NCBI GenBank assembly: GCA_947244595.1
Contig: CAMXKT010000006.1
Span: 1-41,893 of the forward strand
Reading direction: 5' to 3'
DNA from: an uncultured Oscillibacter sp.
GTDB lineage: Bacteria > Bacillota > Clostridia > Oscillospirales > Oscillospiraceae
DNA length: 41,893 bases
Positions 39,201 to 41,893 of the stretch are shown here, in pieces (the stretch's first letter is position 1; each line of letters opens with the position of its first letter). A program made the position numbers and the translations under genes. A model generated the notes under the pieces. The model made no database searches, was not told where the DNA came from, and saw only the letters and a list, made by a program, of their open reading frames with translations.

Positions 39201-41043
39201 TGGAGGACCGGCAGTCCGCCGTCTCCACGGCCCGTGCCACGGCCTCCCGCTCAGGGGAGTCCTGCCCCAGGACGGGGAGCAGACGGCGGCTGAGGCGCAT
39301 GGCGGCGGCCTGCTGGGGGGCCTCGCCGCTCTCCAGCCACCAGGCGGCGAAGTCCGCCAGCCGGGTCACGTCCTTGGGGGCGATGCGCTCCATGGGCAGG
39401 TTCAGCGCCGTGTTCATCAGGGCGAAGGCCCCCTCCGCGTCCTCGGCGGCGGGGTGCTGGTAGTGGCGGAAAAGGAGCTCGGAGAAGCGGGGGAAGTCCT
39501 CGTCCGAGCAGCCCCCCAGCAGGGCGTCCGCCGCCGTCTTGGCCTGATAGCGGATCATGCTGATCTGCCGGGACGTCAGGCGGCGGTCCGGGTGAATGAG
39601 CTTTTCCAGATACTCCGCCCAGAGCTCGAAGGGCCGCTCCTCCTGGGGGCTGGGAGCCGTGCCCTTGGGCAGCTCCTTCTTGTAGCCCGAGAGGAACTTG
39701 GACAGAATGCGCCCCATGAGCCCCGCCGCCTGGCGGCGGATGTCCCCGTCGGGCTGGAGGAGGAGCTCATAGAGGAACTCCAAGGTCTGCTCCTTCTGCT
39801 CCACGGTCCAGTAGGTGAAGTACTCCCGGAAGACGGACACATAGGCCCGGATGCGCCCCGGGTCCTTCTCCCCCCGGGCCGCCTCCAGCGTGGCCACGAA
39901 GAGCCGCTCCCGGCTCAGCCGGTGCATCAGGCGGATGTTGTGGTCCACCGCCGTCCGGCGGAGGCCCAGGACCACTTCGTCCTCGTCCATGAGGGAGGGG
40001 TCCTTCCGGGGCAGGGGCGGGCCCCCGGCGGTTTCCAGGGTCACGTCCACGCCGAAGGTTTTGAGATAGCCCTCGAAGTCCCGGAGCTTCAAATAGACGT
40101 AGCGGTAGCGCTTCTGTTTGGCGGCGTCCACGTTGTCCAGCTTGGAGAGGATCACGTCGAAGGCGTCCGCCAGGGAGAAGAGCCTCGCCTCCTCCCCGCC
40201 GCCGGGGAGGCGCTCCTGCTTCACCCGGAAGTCGGCGTACACCAGGACCAGGGACTCGGAGGACAGGTTCTCCAGCTCCAGGTCCCAGACGGAGTGGTTG
40301 GCGGCCACCCGCCCCAGGGCCCCCAGGCCCCGCCAGGTGAACCACTGGTCCGTGTAGTAGTAGTGGAGGTAGGGCACCCGCTCACCGGGCTTGCAGCCGA
40401 ACTTGCCGATGTCGTGTCCCGCGGCGGCGGCGGAGATGAGCCCCAGGTCGATTTTCCCGCCCCCGGCCTTGAAGGCCCGGGAGACCATCATGGACACATG
40501 GTGGACCCCGGCGATGTGCTCGCAGGTGTGGAAGGGGGTGACCTCCCGGCCCAGGCGCAGGAGCTCGTAGACATACTCCTCCCGCCAGCGGCGGAGAAAC
40601 TGGCGGTAGTCCCCCTCGACGGCGCTGGTCTTTAGCTCCTCCTCCGTGCAGAAGGCGAAGTCCAGCCAGAAGTCGAAGGGCAGGGCCTCCCGCTCCGCGT
40701 CGTAGAGGGTCCGGAGAAACTGGAGGAAGCACAGCGCCCCGTCCCGCTGCGCCGGGGTATGGGCCGGATCCGCCTGGGGATAGAGCAGGGAGACCGCCGT
40801 CCGGTAGGCGTACAGGGCCCAGCCCTCCTTTGGCTCCGGGGCGGCGGCGTCCAGCACGGGGCGGAAGGCCTCCAGAGCCCGGCCGCTGGAGATCCGCGCC
40901 TCAATGGGCAGCAGGGGGGCCGTCAGGGCGGCCCAGTCCAGATCGGAGAAAAGGGCTTCCGCCTCTCTCCGGGGCCGGGCCAGCTTTTGCAGAAACGCCT
41001 CCTCTTGAAAGGCGCGGGTCAGGTCCAAGCAGAGCTGTTCCAT
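36253..41043 (-). CDS. Giant multidomain protein: HD, helical repeats, NadD-like nucleotidyltransferase, GNAT-like, phosphoribosyltransferase
   Basis: 1596 residues from ATG 41043 (GGAGG five bases before). HD-type phosphohydrolase region at about 170-300 (H172, H176, HD at 210-211, then GKFG). Helical repeats run from about 370 to 880. A NadD/cytidylyltransferase-like domain spans 905-1075, with FPGTFDPFSLSHKG (910-924; the first His of the HxGH motif is Ser, H922 is kept) and ISSTRIREN (1064-1072). A GNAT-like segment is at about 1143-1255. A type I phosphoribosyltransferase has its PRPP loop RPVMLVDDLLHTGNR at 1405-1419. Several nucleotide-handling activities in one chain, operonic with a dehydrogenase-like and a flavin protein. 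I know of no defined pathway. Confidence 0.88.
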   Translation of the reverse strand: MEQLCLDLTRAFQEEAFLQKLARPRREAEALFSDLDWAALTAPLLPIEARISSGRALEAFRPVLDAAAPEPKEGWALYAYRTAVSLLYPQADPAHTPAQRDGALCFLQFLRTLYDAEREALPFDFWLDFAFCTEEELKTSAVEGDYRQFLRRWREEYVYELLRLGREVTPFHTCEHIAGVHHVSMMVSRAFKAGGGKIDLGLISAAAAGHDIGKFGCKPGERVPYLHYYYTDQWFTWRGLGALGRVAANHSVWDLELENLSSESLVLVYADFRVKQERLPGGGEEARLFSLADAFDVILSKLDNVDAAKQKRYRYVYLKLRDFEGYLKTFGVDVTLETAGGPPLPRKDPSLMDEDEVVLGLRRTAVDHNIRLMHRLSRERLFVATLEAARGEKDPGRIRAYVSVFREYFTYWTVEQKEQTLEFLYELLLQPDGDIRRQAAGLMGRILSKFLSGYKKELPKGTAPSPQEERPFELWAEYLEKLIHPDRRLTSRQISMIRYQAKTAADALLGGCSDEDFPRFSELLFRHYQHPAAEDAEGAFALMNTALNLPMERIAPKDVTRLADFAAWWLESGEAPQQAAAMRLSRRLLPVLGQDSPEREAVARAVETADCRSSTPLLYLQSRLGKLLGLDVTGHQLLLDQGEAASGVFLDNLKTATPWVLKAVGVEYLLDQARRGEGDAALHIATHFSNLMKVSENVVVRRLAGGALLDIAPMLTPPRRNEVAVELCEALETGQSEISQYIPPYLGQFLLWLTPRELDEILDELLRFLSSSSASVAAGALSTVGSLLEHYRVYGKRFREPEETLERRRQRMAGLLLKGLASCMEPVRQEALRVLGEGLFASRVLSYEDKTGLFTLVAKKLLFLIGEQPGGELTFFHTAAALSHIYRFAVRHRIESGPFRFEWRDKAAAFFPGTFDPFSLSHKGIVTAIRDLRMEVYLAVDEFSWSKKAQPSLIRRQIVSMSVADEFGVYLFPHDIPVNLATPDDLRRLREVFAGRELYLVVGSDVVAGASSYKAPPSEGSVHSLNHIVFRRSSDAEGREIEADLSCITGHVIQLQLPTHLEDISSTRIRENIDLGRDVSNLVDPTVQDLIYRNSLYLREPQYKQLVRASLLEFSRVDAPSPALRAELEEVLGPLPAPDPRDSVFLLRASGPRPRILGVLTTRIVNSGELFNAFGSEELAHWVRTRTAGRIQLLTLLRTVKAPGGNYDVGQLLLTEALTRAAEDDCGYAVWWGPSDPAGLDMLRRQGFVPAELETPKPLLLVDMRSPAVLVQNISTTLKEPFASDRQVLAAMGAAHLRLQEAVCGLYPGTLVLSLNAEVIYHRLVRKLTEENGVPAEPQTPRVLGPKMCVPFGKILRGNAVPNTVTKTIHTDKVFAPDLHSFTIAPFPGYAPLESQIRTIHSFRRPVMLVDDLLHTGNRINVLDPLFRREELDIDRCVVGLLSGRGRDLMAARGRKVESVYFVPDLRAWFVESTMYPFIGGDAVDKGVPSVPGLTPAVNLILPYAFPRFYSQCGREAVFRFSRTCIENSRSLLLALERAYRERYARNLTLSRLSEAVILPLSPDKGSALRYDPNLSASVCLEGDLRQLDRMRELLK

Positions 41044-41090
41044 GGGGTCCTCCGTTCCGCCCAGGGGGCCGGTGGTTTCTTGATAGGGAC

Positions 41091-41096
41091 AGTATA
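41091..41096 (-). promoter_or_regulatory. Candidate -10 of the giant-protein operon
   Basis: TATACT on the minus strand, 48 bases before the start codon. The 17-base-upstream hexamer (TTCCCC) is a poor -35, so the promoter may need an activator or be wrong. Confidence 0.4.
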
Positions 41097-41137
41097 CCGC
41101 ACTTGGCCCCCGGGGGGAAGGGGGAAAGCAAAAAAAG

Positions 41138-41168
41138 CCGCCCCGTTCGCGGCTGTGAAGCGGGGCGG
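41138..41168 (-). terminator. Terminator after the 63-residue gene
   Basis: Minus strand: CCGCCCCG (41168-41161), a 15-base loop, CGGGGCGG (41145-41138), then CTTTTTTT. Confidence 0.82.
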
Positions 41169-41183
41169 AAATTGTCGGAGGAA

Positions 41184-41375
41184 CTATTTTTCCAGGGACT
41201 CGGGAGAGTCGTCGGGGCCGTCCTCTCCCTGGGAGATATAGACTTCCTCCGCATGGTACAGGGCCTCTCTGAGACGCTCTTTTGCTGTGCCGACGTTCAG
41301 CTTGTCCATCTCGTCCAGGGCGTCCGCTATCGCACCGGCCGCGATGAAATACATTTTCTGAAAGTTGGGCATCAT
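41184..41375 (-). CDS. Small conserved-looking protein, 63 residues, unknown function
   Basis: Starts ATGATG at 41375/41372 right after AGGAGGTG. The sequence is mainly helical and acidic: MMPNFQKMYFIAAGAIADAL, then DKLNVGTAKERLREALYHAEEVYI, ending in a polar acidic tail. The 'MYfI..GAi.DALd......A...L..AL..AEe.YI' pattern is familiar from many small proteins in Oscillospiraceae genomes and their mobile elements, with no assigned function. It is divergent from an XRE regulator, which suggests that regulator controls it. It has its own strong terminator, so it is not part of the giant-protein operon. Confidence 0.75.
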   Translation of the reverse strand: MMPNFQKMYFIAAGAIADALDEMDKLNVGTAKERLREALYHAEEVYISQGEDGPDDSPESLEK

Positions 41376-41415
41376 GACACCTCCTAATTTTCCAAATGTT
41401 GGTTACCCCGATATA

Positions 41416-41444
41416 AGGATATACTTTAATAAGGTAAATGTCAA
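41416..41444 (-). promoter_or_regulatory. Promoter of the 63-residue gene, in the divergent region
   Basis: Minus strand: TTGACA (41444-41439), 17 bases, TATCCT (41421-41416). The 110-base divergent region also holds repeated GATAT/ATATC words (for example 41410-41424 and 41450-41456) that could be operators for the XRE protein. Confidence 0.55.
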
Positions 41445-41485
41445 GAATGGATATCCCTGTTAAACTATATTCGAGGTGAGGGGCC

Positions 41486-41743
41486 ATGGAAGATCTGAAG
41501 AGTATCATCAGCTATCAGACGCAGGAATATGGCCGGATCGTGGTAAAGCTGGATAAGGTGCTGGATGAGCGAAAAATCAGCCGAAATAAGCTTAGGACAT
41601 TGACAGGCGTTAAATATGATGTGATTACCCGCTATTATCGGGGAGAGCAGATCGAATTGGTGGACTTAAATTTCCTGGCGAAAGTGTGCTACGCTTTGGA
41701 TTGCAGGATTGAGGATTTGTTGGAATATCAGAGGCCCGAATAA
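41486..41743 (+). CDS. XRE/Cro-CI-type helix-turn-helix regulator
   Basis: 85 residues from ATG 41486, with GAGGTGAGG upstream. A single helix-turn-helix of the Cro/C1 group covers about 19-80: VVKLDKVLDERKISRNKLRTLTGVKYDVITRYYRG, then LNFLAKVCYALDCRIEDLLEY. The 'ALdC.ieDLLey' end is characteristic of small HTH_26/XRE proteins found widely in Clostridia. There is no separate ligand domain. Local base composition is clearly less GC-rich than the rest of the window, which hints at acquired DNA. It is divergent from the 63-residue gene. Confidence 0.92.
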   Translation: MEDLKSIISYQTQEYGRIVVKLDKVLDERKISRNKLRTLTGVKYDVITRYYRGEQIELVDLNFLAKVCYALDCRIEDLLEYQRPE

Positions 41744-41775
41744 AAATCCCCGGAGTATCATACTCCGGGGATTTT
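41743..41775 (+). terminator. Terminator of the XRE gene
   Basis: AAAATCCCCGGAGTA (41743-41757), loop TCA, TACTCCGGGGATTTT (41761-41775). A perfect stem with A/T ends, usable in both directions. Confidence 0.88.
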
Positions 41776-41893
41776 CCTGTAGGCTCGTACGTTCCGGCCC
41801 CTGACAGCCGCGGAGGAGGGTCAGCGCCGCCCACAGGCTATTAGGGCTTGTTTGAAAAATAAATATTGCACAAATCAAATAAAAGTGCGAAAA
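41776..41893. other. Unassigned right edge
   Basis: 118 bases with no coding frame I can support and no complete structured RNA. The last 50 bases are AT-rich and may be part of an upstream region for a gene beyond the window. Confidence 0.4.

Noticed and set aside
36040-40635. Very long plus-strand open frame (1531 codons) opposite the giant multidomain gene
   Set aside because: Long antisense frames are expected in GC-rich coding DNA. The translation is Gly/Gln/Val-rich with no motifs, while the minus strand carries HD, GTFDP, ISSTRIR and PRPP motifs.
41044-41508. In-frame upstream extension of the giant gene by 155 codons
   Set aside because: It crosses a strong terminator and the antisense/other-frame region of the 63-residue gene, and its sequence is low quality. 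ATG 41043 has a GGAGG site and begins the conserved-looking protein.

Overview
The window is high-GC, almost entirely coding, double-membrane-free (Gram-positive style) bacterial chromosome. SLH/BspA surface proteins, an ECF sigma factor, a Bacillus-type Mini-RNase III, GntR/YtrA and MarR regulators, a QueT transporter, GGGtGRT and DUF1836 proteins, and consensus sigma-A promoters with strong AGGAGG ribosome sites together suggest a gut Clostridia member of the Oscillospiraceae type (Flavonifractor/Lawsonibacter/Dysosmobacter/Oscillibacter-like). The genus is inference; no rRNA is present. I see no prophage, IS element or CRISPR array.

Layout. 0-5 kb: mrnC (cut by the window edge), rsmA and a lipoprotein on the minus strand; a CAT-fold acetyltransferase; then an ECF sigma factor co-transcribed with a large membrane-anchored partner. 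5-10.5 kb: nitroreductase, queT with a structured leader, and a LacI regulator facing a two-gene operon (NifU-like scaffold plus GGGtGRT protein) that carries the same operator inside a perfect promoter; tRNA-Val and an SDR reductase follow. 10.5-19 kb: a MarR/MATE pair whose MATE gene is broken by an in-frame amber codon, a small membrane-protein operon behind a second ECF-type promoter, a GntR-ABC transporter operon, and a second, intact MarR/MATE pair. 19-29 kb: rpsO, pnp, a BspA/SLH surface protein, mnmE, a compact Fst/par-like type I toxin-antitoxin locus, a heavily structured leader, and DUF1836-degV-prmA. 29-34 kb: an HscC-like Hsp70 with its own membrane J-protein, then an SLH protein. 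34-41 kb: a tight three-gene operon encoding a 1596-residue protein (HD, helical repeats, nucleotidyltransferase, GNAT-like, phosphoribosyltransferase), a lactate/malate-dehydrogenase-like protein and a flavodoxin-like oxidoreductase. The right end has a 63-residue protein and a divergent XRE regulator.

Most interesting: (1) the unassigned HD/NadD-like/PRTase operon at 34-41 kb, whose domains suggest nucleotide or dinucleotide-cofactor chemistry; (2) the 26.1-26.4 kb toxin/RNA pair, where a 31-residue hydrophobic peptide gene and an ~80-nt RNA converge on one terminator and share repeats over the toxin start codon; (3) the LacI-controlled NifU-like/GGGtGRT operon, where the regulator and its operators can be read directly; (4) a second ECF-type promoter that suggests a small sigma regulon.
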